64,000 bases of DNA from Nocardioides luteus (GCF_014648595.1 NZ_BMRK01000018.1:25668-89667), one strand, 5' to 3'. Numbered from the stretch's first letter, positions 16,972 through 25,322 are shown. Numbers and translations: made by a program. Notes: generated from the letters alone by a model not told the origin.

Positions 16972-17966
16972 GACGCCGGCTCCTCCGTCTGGGTGAACCG
17001 GAAGAGGTAGACCAGCGGCGGCAGCACCAGCAGGCCGGCGAGCGCGACCACGACGAGCAGGCCGACCAGGGTCGCATCCGCACCGGCCGCGTCGGCGATG
17101 GTGACCTCGTCGACGAGCATCCAGGGGTACTGCCCGATCCCCCAGCCGCTGATCACCGAGGCCACCGCGACGACCGCCGTCACCCGCGCCGGGCGGTATC
17201 TGCGGATCGCGACGAGCACGAGCGTCGCCGCTCCGGTCAGCCCGGAGACGACGATCAGCGGGGCGGCCCGGCCGGTCAGCCCGTCGGCCAGCGTGGGCGC
17301 GTCGCGCATGATCGGGATCAGCGCGGCGAAGACCATCACGCCGGTGAAGGCGCCGACCCCGAGCGTACGGATCCGTAGGGACGTGGCGAGCCCGGGGCGG
17401 TACGTGCGGTCGGCGTCGGCGGTGAGGAACACGCCGGCGAGGAACGCGCAGGTGCCCACCGCGATGATGCCGCCGAAGATCGAGGTCGGGTTGAGCCAGG
17501 ACGACCACAGGTCGCCGCGGCCCTCGGCCGGCACCCGGCCCGAGGCGATGGCGCCGGCGACCGTGCCGAGGAAGAACGGCGTGATCAGCGACGAGCCGGC
17601 GAAGATCGCGCCGTAGAGCGCCGCCTGGCCGATGGTGGGCGCGAACTTGCGGAAGGCGAACGCAGCGCCGCGCAGGACGATGCCGAGCAGCGCCAGCAGG
17701 AGCGGGAGGATCAGCGTGTTCATCGCGCTGGCGAACGACTCCGGGAAGCCGGTCCACCACATCACCAGCACGTAGATCAGCCAGACGTGATTGGCCTCCC
17801 ACACCGGTCCGATGCTGTGGTCGATCAGGGTGCGCAGCTCCGCGCCACGGCGGGCGCTGCCGGCGGTCAGGTCGTAGAAGCCGGAGCCGAAGTCGGCTCC
17901 GCCGAACAGTGCGTACACCACGATCCCGATGAACAGGGCCGCGGCGACGGCCACCTCGAGCGTCAT
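16965..17966 (-). CDS. cydB: Cytochrome bd ubiquinol/menaquinol oxidase subunit II
   Basis: 333 aa polytopic membrane protein with the CydB pattern: MTLEVAVAAALFIGIVVYAL start, GGADFGSG, GPVWEANHVWLI and the last-helix PPLVYLFRF. Non-haem partner of CydA in the high-affinity terminal oxidase. ATG 17966 overlaps the cydA stop (ATGA). No cydDC exporter genes follow, unlike in many actinobacterial cydABDC operons. Confidence 0.94.
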   Translation of the reverse strand: MTLEVAVAAALFIGIVVYALFGGADFGSGFYDLTAGSARRGAELRTLIDHSIGPVWEANHVWLIYVLVMWWTGFPESFASAMNTLILPLLLALLGIVLRGAAFAFRKFAPTIGQAALYGAIFAGSSLITPFFLGTVAGAIASGRVPAEGRGDLWSSWLNPTSIFGGIIAVGTCAFLAGVFLTADADRTYRPGLATSLRIRTLGVGAFTGVMVFAALIPIMRDAPTLADGLTGRAAPLIVVSGLTGAATLVLVAIRRYRPARVTAVVAVASVISGWGIGQYPWMLVDEVTIADAAGADATLVGLLVVVALAGLLVLPPLVYLFRFTQTEEPASH

Positions 17967-19345
17967 GAGGTGGTCACCGAGCCCTGGTCCTGCGGACCGT
18001 AGGGGCTGGGCAGGTCCTCCTCGCCGGCGCGCCATCGTCGCGCCATCGAGCGCAGCACGACCACCGCGCCGATGGTGAGGCCGGTGTAGAGGACGAAGGT
18101 GGCCATCAGCAGGATCCAGATCTGCGGGTTGTCGCTGGCCGCGTCGGGGGTGCGCAGGTAGTCGTAGACGACCCACGGTTGACGGCCGACCTCGGTCGCG
18201 ATCCAGCCCGCCTCCATGGCGATGACCGCGAGCGGCCCCGCGGCGACCGCTGCGCGCAGCGCCCAGCGGTTGTCGAGCAGGTCGCGGCGGCGCCAGCGCG
18301 CGAACCAGAAGAGGAGCACCGCGAGGAAGAGGAGGGTGCCGATGCCGACCATCGACTGGAAGGCCAGATGGGTGATGTTGATCGGTGGCCGGTCGGCGAC
18401 CGGGATGGTCTCCAGGCCCTGGACGGGCTCGGTGAAGGAGTTGCGGGCGATGAGCGAGCCCAGTCTGGGGATGTCGATCGCGTAGCGGACCTCGCCGTCG
18501 ATGAGCAGCCCGCCGAGCCGCAGCGGTGAGGGCTTCTCGGTCTCCAGGGCCAGCTCGAAGGCGGCCAGCTTGGCCGGCTGCACCTCGGCGATGCGCAGGC
18601 CGAGGATGTGGCCGATGAAGGGCTGCACCAGCGCGCCGACGGTGGCGAAGACGAAGGGGACGGTGAAGCCCAGCCGGTGGTGGCGGTCGCGTCGGCCGCG
18701 GAGCATGCCGGCTGCGTACACGCCTGCCACGATGAAGCCCACCACCATGTAGGCGGCGACCCACATGTGCGCGAACTGCAGGACCGCGGCGGGGTTGAAG
18801 AGCACCGCCCACGGCTGCACGTCGACGACCTGGCCGTCCTCGATGCGGAAGCCGACCGGGATGTTCATCCAGGCGTTGACCGCGATGACGCAGTAGCTGC
18901 CGACGATGCCGGCCAGCGCCATCGGCACCAGCATCAGCAGGTGGCGCTTCGGTGGCATCCGGCCCCAGCCGTAGAGGTAGAGACCGAGGAAGATCGCCTC
19001 CACGAAGAAGGAGAGGCCCTCGAACGCGAACGGCAGGCCGAGGACGTCGCCGTACGGTCCCATCAAGCCTGGCCAGAGCAGCCCCATCTCGAAGCTGAGC
19101 ACGGTGCCGGACACGGCACCGATGGCGAACAGCACCGCCGCCACCTTGGCCCACCGCTTCGCCAGGTTCAGCGCGACGTCGTCGTTGCGGTAGACGCCGC
19201 GCCAGTGCATCACCAGGATCATCGCCGGCCAGGCGACACCGAACGCCGCCAGGATGATGTGCCACCCCAGCGAGAGCGCCATCTGCTGGCGGGCGGCCAG
19301 CAGGCCGGCCGGGTCCTCGGCGGCCAGCACCTGGATGGCGTGCAT
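17963..19345 (-). CDS. cydA: Cytochrome bd oxidase subunit I
   Basis: Quinol-oxidising haem subunit, 460 aa from ATG 19345, chosen because GAAGGTGA lies just upstream; a GTG at 19360 is the alternative. Seen are GWHIILAAFG (N-terminal haem His), FAHMWVAAYM, and GRQPWVVYDYLRT of the Q-loop/haem region. The Q-loop is short, as in cyanide-insensitive-type CydA, compared with the 522-aa E. coli protein. It starts the leftward cydAB pair. Confidence 0.94.
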   Translation of the reverse strand: MHAIQVLAAEDPAGLLAARQQMALSLGWHIILAAFGVAWPAMILVMHWRGVYRNDDVALNLAKRWAKVAAVLFAIGAVSGTVLSFEMGLLWPGLMGPYGDVLGLPFAFEGLSFFVEAIFLGLYLYGWGRMPPKRHLLMLVPMALAGIVGSYCVIAVNAWMNIPVGFRIEDGQVVDVQPWAVLFNPAAVLQFAHMWVAAYMVVGFIVAGVYAAGMLRGRRDRHHRLGFTVPFVFATVGALVQPFIGHILGLRIAEVQPAKLAAFELALETEKPSPLRLGGLLIDGEVRYAIDIPRLGSLIARNSFTEPVQGLETIPVADRPPINITHLAFQSMVGIGTLLFLAVLLFWFARWRRRDLLDNRWALRAAVAAGPLAVIAMEAGWIATEVGRQPWVVYDYLRTPDAASDNPQIWILLMATFVLYTGLTIGAVVVLRSMARRWRAGEEDLPSPYGPQDQGSVTTS

Positions 19346-19420
19346 CACGGTCACCTTCACAAAGGTACCGCCGCAGCGCCCAGATATGCGGCAGCCGCGA
19401 CCCGACCGCAGGTCGTGCGT

Positions 19421-20743
19421 TCAGGACAGCGTGATCGGCGACCTGGTGATCGTGAACAGCTCCTCGCTCGGCGCGGTCGTTCCGCAGCAGCCGCCACCCT
19501 TGATGCTCTCCGGGTCGTCGAAGTCACCCGCGCCGCCGCACACCCCGGTGTCCGGGAGCTCCAGCTCCACCCGGGCCGCCGCGTCATGATCGCCGGCGAG
19601 CTCGGCCACCACGCTGCGTACCTGCTCGTAGCCGGTCATCGCCAGGAAGGTCGGCGCCCGGCCGTAGGACTTCATCCCGACCAGGTAGAGGTCGGGCTCG
19701 GGCTGGGCGAGGTCCTTGGCGCCGGTGGCGCTGACGGATCCGCAGGAGTGGATGTTGGGGTCGATCTGCACCGCGATGTCGCGCGGGGCCTCCAGGGTCG
19801 GATCGAGGTCGAGTCGCATCTCGCTCAGGAAACCGAGGTCGGGGCGATATCCGGTCAGTACGACGACGTGGTCGGCCTCGATCGCGCGGCCGTCCTCGGC
19901 CGTGACCGTCCCACCATCGATCGCGACGGTGCGGAAGCCGGTGACCAGCTCGACGGTGCCGTCCTGCACGGCCTTCTTCGCACGTACGCCGAGGGCCCCT
20001 CGCTCCGGGAGCTCGTCGGCCTCGCCGCCACCGAACGTGTTCGACGAGATCGAGCGGCGGATCGCCCAGGTGATCTTCGTGCCCGGATGGTCGTCGGCGA
20101 TGGCGGCGAGCTCGTTGACGGCGTTGAACGCGGAGTCGCCGGCACCGATCACGAGCGTGTGCCGGCCGGCGTACGCTGCGGGCTCGGCTCGGTCAGGGAC
20201 CGCATGGTCGAGCGTGCCCGCGGCCTGCGCGGCGCGCTCTCCCAGGGCGGGGAGGCCATCGGCGCCGGCCGGGTTGGGCCTGCGCCAGGTGCCGGAGGCG
20301 TCGATCACGGCACGCGCCACGAGACGCTCCTCGGTGCCGTCGGCGTTGCGAACATGGAGGGTGAAAGGCTGCTCGCCCCGGCCCGCATCGACCAGACGGT
20401 CCCGGCCCCTGCGGGAGACGCCGGTGACCGTGGTGCCATAACGGACGTGGTCCTCGATCGCGGCGGCCAGGGGCACGAGATAGTGCTCGCGCCACTCTGC
20501 TCCGGTGGGGTAGCCGTTCGTCGGAGCCTGCCAGCCGGTCGGCTCGAGCAGTCGCGCGGCCGCCTTGTCCACGAGCTCCGGCCACGCCGAAAAGAGTCGG
20601 ACGTGGCCCCACTCGGCGACAGCCGCGGCAGGTTCCTTCCCCTGCTCGAGCACCAGCGGGGTCAGGCCTCGCTCGAGAAGGTGGGCGGCAGCCGCGAGGC
20701 CCTGCGGGCCGGCGCCGATGATGGCGACAGGAAGGTCAGTCAT
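19421..20743 (-). CDS. FAD/NAD(P)-dependent oxidoreductase of the ArsO-like type under ArsR control
   Basis: 440 aa flavoprotein with two dinucleotide folds: AIIGAGPQGLAAAAHLLERG at the N-terminus and LVIGAGDSAFNAVNEL in the middle, plus ATG-type CGSVSATGAKD near the C-terminus. The tail is Cys-rich (DTGVCGGAG, GGGCCG), which could bind a soft metal. The gene is divergent from an ArsR regulator whose operator covers its promoter. ArsO flavin monooxygenases sit in such clusters, but no arsB/acr3 or arsC is here, so arsenic detoxification is only an inference. ATG 20743 follows GAGGAG. Confidence 0.78.
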   Translation of the reverse strand: MTDLPVAIIGAGPQGLAAAAHLLERGLTPLVLEQGKEPAAAVAEWGHVRLFSAWPELVDKAAARLLEPTGWQAPTNGYPTGAEWREHYLVPLAAAIEDHVRYGTTVTGVSRRGRDRLVDAGRGEQPFTLHVRNADGTEERLVARAVIDASGTWRRPNPAGADGLPALGERAAQAAGTLDHAVPDRAEPAAYAGRHTLVIGAGDSAFNAVNELAAIADDHPGTKITWAIRRSISSNTFGGGEADELPERGALGVRAKKAVQDGTVELVTGFRTVAIDGGTVTAEDGRAIEADHVVVLTGYRPDLGFLSEMRLDLDPTLEAPRDIAVQIDPNIHSCGSVSATGAKDLAQPEPDLYLVGMKSYGRAPTFLAMTGYEQVRSVVAELAGDHDAAARVELELPDTGVCGGAGDFDDPESIKGGGCCGTTAPSEELFTITRSPITLS

Positions 20744-20764
20744 GATGCTCCTCAGATTCAAGAA

Positions 20765-20810
20765 CGTCGATATGTCGGGGGACCCTAGGCGACATATCGA
20801 CGATCGTCAA
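20765..20810 (-). promoter_or_regulatory. ArsR operator overlapping the flavoprotein promoter
   Basis: Perfect 13-bp inverted repeat CGTCGATATGTCG (20765-20777) and CGACATATCGACG (20790-20802). On the minus strand a promoter reads TTGACG (20805-20810), 17 bp, TAGGGT (20782-20787). One arm lies in the spacer and the other over the likely start site, so a bound dimer pair would block transcription. Confidence 0.8.
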
Positions 20811-20820
20811 TGTAATTGGT

Positions 20821-21183
20821 ATGCTCTGCCTCATGACCCTTCTTCCCGTGCTGCCGTCCGCCGCCGGTGCGTGCTGCTCGCCGGTCACCGGCGGCGTCCT
20901 CGAAGACGAGCAGGCCGAGGCGCTGGCGCGGACGTTCAAGGCGCTCGGCGACCCCAACCGGGTCAAGCTGCTCTCGATCATCGCGGCCGCCGACGATCAG
21001 GAAGCATGCGTCTGCGACCTCACCGAACCGGTCGGGCTGACCCAGCCGACGGTCTCCCATCACATGAAGCTGCTGGTCGACGCCGGCCTGGTCGCCCGGG
21101 AGCAGCGAGGTCGATGGGCCTACTTCTCGATCGTCCCCGGCGCCCTCGACGCGCTGGCAGGCGCGCTGACGTCTCGCCCCTAG
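20821..21183 (+). CDS. arsR: ArsR/SmtB-family metal(loid)-sensing repressor
   Basis: 120 aa from ATG 20821 (116 from the in-frame ATG 20833; neither has a clear ribosome site). Winged-helix core with FKALGDPNRVKLLSII, the As(III) site motif ACVCDLTEP on the recognition-preceding helix, and QPTVSHHMKLL. An extra vicinal Cys pair (ACCSP) lies near the N-terminus and may be another metalloid ligand, as in actinobacterial ArsR variants. Its stop shares a CTAG with the convergent membrane-protein gene. Confidence 0.9.
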   Translation: MLCLMTLLPVLPSAAGACCSPVTGGVLEDEQAEALARTFKALGDPNRVKLLSIIAAADDQEACVCDLTEPVGLTQPTVSHHMKLLVDAGLVAREQRGRWAYFSIVPGALDALAGALTSRP

Positions 21184-21803
21184 GCTGCAGCCGACTCGCG
21201 CTGCGCGACGGCTGCCCGCGTACGCCAGGCGTCTGCCGAGATGATCGCCAGCATGGCGAGCCCCGCAACCACCGCGGCCGCTGCTCCCGCCGTCACCGAC
21301 CAGACCGCCGCGAGGACGACGCCGGCCGCGCCGATCGCCATCAGGGTCACGCCGATCGTGGTGAACAGCGGAGCGTGGAAGGCCCGGGCGTACGGCAGGA
21401 AGTGAGCCCCGACGAAGAAGGCGATCACCGCCCCCTCCGCGCCCTCGAGTCCCTGGGCCGCCAGGAGCTTCCGGCCGAGGAAGATGCCGACCAGCATGAA
21501 CACGATGCCGCCGAGGTAGACCAGCCCGGCCAGCGGCCCCACCGGCTCGGGCGCCGCGAAGCGTCGCGGGACCACGAAGACGGTCCAGACGTACGCAGCG
21601 AGGGCCAGCACCCACGCGACCGCGGCCACGGTCGGCCAGGCCCCGTCGAGGAGACCGCGGTTGGCGTGGACGAACACCGTCGCGCCGACCGCTCCGATCG
21701 TGGTCCCCCACACGCGTGGATCGTGCATCCGCGCGCCGCCACGCGACACCGTTCCCGCGACCTCTGTCATGGCGAGGATGCTATCGACCGCTCGCAACAT
21801 CAT
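21180..21803 (-). CDS. Small multipass membrane protein
   Basis: 207 aa (206 if the adjacent ATG 21800, better spaced from GGAGGAG, is used). Six or so hydrophobic segments alternate with short loops (GTTIGAVGATVFVHANRGLL, VAAVAWVLALAAYVWTVFVV, GLVYLGGIVFMLVGIFLG, GVTLMAIGAAGVVLAAVWSV). I do not recognise the family. Its TAG stop overlaps the arsR stop in a CTAG palindrome, so the two are strictly convergent. Confidence 0.65.
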   Translation of the reverse strand: MMLRAVDSILAMTEVAGTVSRGGARMHDPRVWGTTIGAVGATVFVHANRGLLDGAWPTVAAVAWVLALAAYVWTVFVVPRRFAAPEPVGPLAGLVYLGGIVFMLVGIFLGRKLLAAQGLEGAEGAVIAFFVGAHFLPYARAFHAPLFTTIGVTLMAIGAAGVVLAAVWSVTAGAAAAVVAGLAMLAIISADAWRTRAAVAQRESAAA

Positions 21804-21815
21804 TTCTCCTCCGCT

Positions 21816-22223
21816 CTAGAGGGCCACGCCGAACTTCTCGCGCGCCGCCGGCGTGACCGGGGTGAACAGGTTGACGAGGTTCCCGTCGGGGTCACGGGAG
21901 AGCAGCGCCCGGTTGCCCCACGGCATCGTGGTGGGTTCGGTGACGACGTCGTCGAGCCCGTCCCGGAGACGTGTCCACTCCCCGTCGACGTCGTCGACCA
22001 GGAACTCGAGGATCGCGGTGCGGTTGTGCGCCGGCTCGGCGCTTCCCTCTCCGAAGAGAGGGACCGTACGCCTGCTGCCGATCGCGAGCGTGGCTGTCCC
22101 GGTCCGGATCTCGGCGAAGTCCTCCGTGCCCCAGTTCGCCCGCACGCCGGTGACGTGCTCGTAGAAGGTCACGAGCGTCTCGATGTCGTCGGTGATGATC
22201 CGGGTGCTGATGAATGTCGTCAT
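21816..22223 (-). CDS. VOC (glyoxalase/bleomycin-resistance) family protein
   Basis: 135 aa. Two paired betaalphabetabetabeta modules: TRIITDDIETLVTFYEHVTG with GTATLAIG, then ILEFLVDDVDGEW with LLSRDPDGNLVNLFTP. Typical of metal-dependent lyases, dioxygenases or drug-binding proteins; substrate unknown. It is divergent from the WYL regulator with 55 bp between starts, which suggests that this gene is its target. Confidence 0.85.
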   Translation of the reverse strand: MTTFISTRIITDDIETLVTFYEHVTGVRANWGTEDFAEIRTGTATLAIGSRRTVPLFGEGSAEPAHNRTAILEFLVDDVDGEWTRLRDGLDDVVTEPTTMPWGNRALLSRDPDGNLVNLFTPVTPAAREKFGVAL

Positions 22224-22278
22224 GCTGTGAGCGTCTCGCAGAAAGTGGGCAGTCTCCGCCCGGTATAGGTTCTGGATC

Positions 22279-23235
22279 ATGGCGAAACCCACGGCGCGGG
22301 TCCTGCAGCTGCTCGAGATCCTCCAGTCCGGCGGCCTCCACCGGCTCCGCGACCTCGCCACGCGGCTCGAGGTCGACGAGCGCACCGTGCGGCGCTACGT
22401 CGAGCATCTCCTCGAGCTGGACGTACCCGTCGAGGCGGTGCGCGGTCGCTACGGCGGCTACCGGCTGGCGCCGGGATACCGACTGCCGCCGCTGATGCTC
22501 ACCGACGACGAGGCCATCGCGGTGCTGCTGGGGTTGGCGCTGCTCCGCCGCTCCGGGTTGAGCGGCGACACCGCCCCGACCGCGGCGGAGACGAAGATCC
22601 GGCGGGTGCTCCCGCAGGCCACGTCGAAGAGACTCGAGGCGCTCCAGGCGTCGCTGCAGCTGTCCACGGAGATCCGGGAGCCAGTCGCCGCCGAGGCCAG
22701 CACCCTGGTGCTGCTGGCCGAAGCCGCCCGCGACAACCGCCTCGTCTCGTTCGCCTACCGAGCCGCAGACGGGCGCGACAGCGCCCGCATCCTCGCGCCC
22801 TACGGCATCCTCGCCCACCGCGGCCGTTGGCTCGTCTCCGGTCTCGACCAGGGTCGAGGAGAGCTCCGCACCTTCCGGGTCGACCGGATGGTCCTGCCGC
22901 GCCGCCTCGAGCAGACCTTCGAGGAGCCGGAGGACTTCGACGCCCTCGCACACTTCGTGACCGGGGTCGCGACCACACCACGCGCCCATCGAGTGGTGGT
23001 GCGGGCACGTACGACTCTCGCCCACGCCAGCGACCGTCTCCCGGCCACCGTCGCCCTCGTCGAGCCTGCCGAACCGGACTGGGTCACCATCACGATCCAC
23101 GCCGAGTCTCTCGACTGGGTGCCGTCGCTCCTCGCCGGGCTGGCCTGCCCGTTCGTCGTCGTCGAGCCCGAGGAGCTCCGCACGCATGTCGAGGCCCTCG
23201 GTCGTCTTCTGATCGAGTCGGCCGAGACGCGTTAG
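22279..23235 (+). CDS. HTH-WYL domain transcriptional regulator (YafY type)
   Basis: 318 aa. N-terminal DeoR-like winged helix (RVLQLLEILQSGG, DLATRLEVDERTVRRYVEHL, RGRYGGYRLAPGYRLPPLML), a linker, then a WYL domain (LVSFAYRAADG, APYGILAHRGRWLVSGLDQGRGELRTFRVDRM) and the C-terminal WCX region. WYL domains bind nucleic-acid or small ligands; the ligand here is unknown. Probably controls the divergent VOC gene. Confidence 0.9.
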   Translation: MAKPTARVLQLLEILQSGGLHRLRDLATRLEVDERTVRRYVEHLLELDVPVEAVRGRYGGYRLAPGYRLPPLMLTDDEAIAVLLGLALLRRSGLSGDTAPTAAETKIRRVLPQATSKRLEALQASLQLSTEIREPVAAEASTLVLLAEAARDNRLVSFAYRAADGRDSARILAPYGILAHRGRWLVSGLDQGRGELRTFRVDRMVLPRRLEQTFEEPEDFDALAHFVTGVATTPRAHRVVVRARTTLAHASDRLPATVALVEPAEPDWVTITIHAESLDWVPSLLAGLACPFVVVEPEELRTHVEALGRLLIESAETR

Positions 23236-23357
23236 TCGGTTGATTCGTAGAGATCGCCGCTGAGCCCGCCCGCGAGAAAAGCTAGACCGCGACACCGCCG
23301 AGGTGACCGCGAGGAGGTTGATGTGACGGTCTACGCCGTCGGCTGAGGTACGCCTGT

Positions 23358-23435
23358 GGGATACCCGGTCGACCGGGTATCCCTGGACTTGACGGGCACT
23401 GGAACACCCGTCAAGTCCATGAAGTGCCCGTCAAG
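23358..23435. repeat. 26-bp palindrome followed by two mutually exclusive hairpins
   Basis: 23358-23383 is a perfect 26-bp palindrome centred on GGTCGACC. Next, arm 23385-23396 (GGACTTGACGGG) pairs perfectly with 23407-23418, while the overlapping 23388-23400 (CTTGACGGGCACT) pairs perfectly with 23423-23435. The two pairings exclude each other. The 306-bp gap is between convergent genes, so termination is one possible role. The rest of the gap showed nothing recognisable. Confidence 0.8.
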
Positions 23436-23541
23436 TGCTGTCAGCTGTCTCACCTGATGAGCCTCGTGCCCCACGCAAAGGCCCTCAGACGAACGCCGAT
23501 CGTCGTGACGATGGCGCCTTTCAGGGCCGAGAAGACAGCGC

Positions 23542-24330
23542 TCAGCCGCGCAGCACCGCGCGGAGCTGCCCGACCTGGGCGGTCCGTTCGGCGAGCCTCT
23601 GCTCATCGAGGCTGCGCGCGCTCGCGCCCGCCAACAGCTCGTGCGTACGCCGCACCGCGGTCGCGTCGTGGGCGGTGAGCGACCCGACCAGACCCTCGAG
23701 CGTGGAGTCCAGGTCGGCCGCCGGCACGACACTCTGCGCGAGGCCGATCCTCTCGGCCTCGTGCGCGCCCACCTTGCGCGCGGTGGCACAGATCTCGAGC
23801 GCCCGGGCGTAACCGACCGCCGCGACCAACGGCTTCGTGCCGGCCAGGTCGGGGACCAACCCCAACGCCGGCTCCTTCATGCAGACCCAGGCGTCCTCGG
23901 CCATGATCCGCAGGTCGCATCCCAGCGCCATCTGGAACCCCGCGCCGATCGCGTACCCCTCGACCACCGCGATCGAGATGAACCGCGGGTCCGCCAGCGC
24001 GACGAACGGCCGCTGGTACTCCCCGATCAGGTCGATGACCTCCTCGTCGCTGCGCGCCAGCGTCTCGACCAGGCTGCCCGGGGTGTTCGCCTCCCGCGGG
24101 TCCACCAGCGCAAGGTCCAGCCCCGCCGAGAAGGTGCCCCCAGCACCCCGCACCACCACGACCCGCACCTCGTCGGTCAGCGACTCCAGGAAGTCCGCGA
24201 TCGCCGCCCACATCGCCGGATTCTGCGCGTTGCGCACTTCGGGACGATCCAGCAGCACCGTCGCCACCGCCCCGTCGACGCTCGTCCGTACGCCCGCCTC
24301 GGGCGCTGGGACTGGCTCATCGGTGTTCAT
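23542..24330 (-). CDS. Enoyl-CoA hydratase/isomerase family protein
   Basis: 262 aa from ATG 24330 (MNTDEP). Crotonase fold with GAGGTFSAGLDLAL (oxyanion loop 1), VVEGYAIGAGFQMALGCDLRI (oxyanion loop 2), MKEPALGLVPDLAGTKPL and an AHEAERIGL segment. One catalytic glutamate position carries D in LVPDLAGT, so hydratase activity may be altered and an isomerase or hydrolase role is possible. No neighbours point to its pathway. Confidence 0.88.
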   Translation of the reverse strand: MNTDEPVPAPEAGVRTSVDGAVATVLLDRPEVRNAQNPAMWAAIADFLESLTDEVRVVVVRGAGGTFSAGLDLALVDPREANTPGSLVETLARSDEEVIDLIGEYQRPFVALADPRFISIAVVEGYAIGAGFQMALGCDLRIMAEDAWVCMKEPALGLVPDLAGTKPLVAAVGYARALEICATARKVGAHEAERIGLAQSVVPAADLDSTLEGLVGSLTAHDATAVRRTHELLAGASARSLDEQRLAERTAQVGQLRAVLRG

Positions 24331-24414
24331 GGCTTCGCGGGTCCTTTCGGGTAGGGATACATGACGGACGCCGCACAACCTAGGTGCCAACACCTCGCAT
24401 CGCCAGCAGTCCGC

Positions 24415-24642
24415 TCACGCCTCCGACTGCAGCTTCGCTTCCGCGCCCTCGACGAGCCTCTGCAACGACGCCCGCCACTCAGGCAGGTCGACAGCGAGCG
24501 TCAGCCAGGTGAGCTCACGGTTGATCTCGTCGTACTGGTGGATGAGGAAGTTCCGATTGGCTACTGCCACTGCCCACTCCGCGCCTTCAGGGGCGAGAAC
24601 CCCGAGCCGTGAGAGCCGGTTCGCAGCCTCTTCGACATCCAT
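24415..24642 (-). CDS. Short HEPN-domain protein (HepT-like), putative RNase toxin
   Basis: 75 aa. It carries the HEPN RNase motif Rx4HxY as R30-NFLI-H35-Q-Y37 in VANRNFLIHQYDEIN, followed by the last helices of a HepT fold. HepT proteins are usually 110-140 aa; the first one or two helices that normally precede the motif are missing, so this is a minimal or truncated version. It starts within the stop of the nucleotidyltransferase gene (TGATG), the standard order mntA-hepT. In known pairs the antitoxin AMPylates the Tyr of this motif. Confidence 0.75.
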   Translation of the reverse strand: MDVEEAANRLSRLGVLAPEGAEWAVAVANRNFLIHQYDEINRELTWLTLAVDLPEWRASLQRLVEGAEAKLQSEA

Positions 24643-25115
24643 CAGAGCAACACCGCGTCCCGACGGATGTCATCGTCCAATTCGGGTTTCAACCCGCCGT
24701 ACTCGACGAGATCGACCTTGCGGTCGAGCACCTGCTCGAGCACCCGCTTGAACCGGACGAACCCGAAAGACGAGGTGCCCGCGGGAGCCTCGACGAGCAG
24801 GTCGATGTCGGAGTCGAACCTCGCCTCTCCACGAGCGACCGACCCGAAAACCGCCAGTCGACTGTATCCCGCCTCGTCCGCCACGCTCTTGAGAACCGGC
24901 CCGGCAGCCTCGATCAGCGATTCCGGGTGGATGGAAGCCAAGTCCTGCGACGCCTTCAGCTGTTGGCTGACGGCGGGCTGACTCACCCCGAGCTCCTCGG
25001 CGATCTCTCGCTGGCTCACCCCAGTGGCCACCATCGCGCGCAGGGCAAGAACACGACGAAGCCGCGCTACCTCTTCCTCACGTCGCGCTTGGCGGTATGC
25101 AGCCACCACTGTCAT
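24642..25115 (-). CDS. HTH-MNT fusion: nucleotidyltransferase antitoxin with DNA-binding domain
   Basis: 157 aa. Residues about 20-55 form a helix-turn-helix (TGVSQREIAEELGVSQPAVS). Residues 85-155 are a minimal nucleotidyltransferase: the G91-S92 x10 D103-x-D105 motif of MntA proteins is intact (FGSVARGEARFDSDIDLLVE). MntA antitoxins transfer AMP to HepT. The HTH suggests that the protein also represses its own operon; most MntA proteins lack such a domain. It is 1 nt overlapped with the short HepT gene downstream. Confidence 0.82.
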   Translation of the reverse strand: MTVVAAYRQARREEEVARLRRVLALRAMVATGVSQREIAEELGVSQPAVSQQLKASQDLASIHPESLIEAAGPVLKSVADEAGYSRLAVFGSVARGEARFDSDIDLLVEAPAGTSSFGFVRFKRVLEQVLDRKVDLVEYGGLKPELDDDIRRDAVLL

Positions 25116-25197
25116 AAGGACACCTTGTCACCACCGAGAGGCGTGCACCGCGAACAAGCGATCGATGTTCGCCAACGGTCAGACCTCCTGGAAATCA

Positions 25198-25229
25198 CGA
25201 AGGCCCGGACCATCAGGTCCGGGCCTTCG
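25198..25229 (-). terminator. Terminator of initiator tRNA copy 1
   Basis: Perfect 14-bp stem (25198-25211 with 25216-25229) and 4-nt loop, beginning 8 nt after the tRNA 3' end on the minus strand. The stem core CCCGGACC is shared with the terminator of copy 2. The T-run is weak. Confidence 0.8.
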
Positions 25230-25237
25230 TCTTGGAG

Positions 25238-25311
25238 TAGCGGGGACAGGATTTGAACCTGTGACCTCTGGGTTATGAGCCCAGCGAGCTACCGAGCTGC
25301 TCCACCCCGCG
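25238..25311 (-). tRNA. tRNA-fMet (CAU), copy 1
   Basis: Reading the minus strand gives a 74-nt cloverleaf starting CGCGGGG, with D-arm GAGCAGCTCGGTAGCTC, anticodon arm TGGGCTCATAACCCA and T-arm ACAGGTTCAAATCCTGT. Three G-C pairs next to the CAT anticodon loop and an unpaired C1 with T72 mark the initiator. CCA is not encoded. Confidence 0.95.
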
Positions 25312-25322
25312 TCGCTGTGTAA

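Noticed and set aside
16965-19265. 766-codon minus ORF suggesting a cydA-cydB fusion or frameshift
   Set aside because: Its first half is a wrong frame over cydA; cydA and cydB are separate intact genes overlapping by 4 nt.
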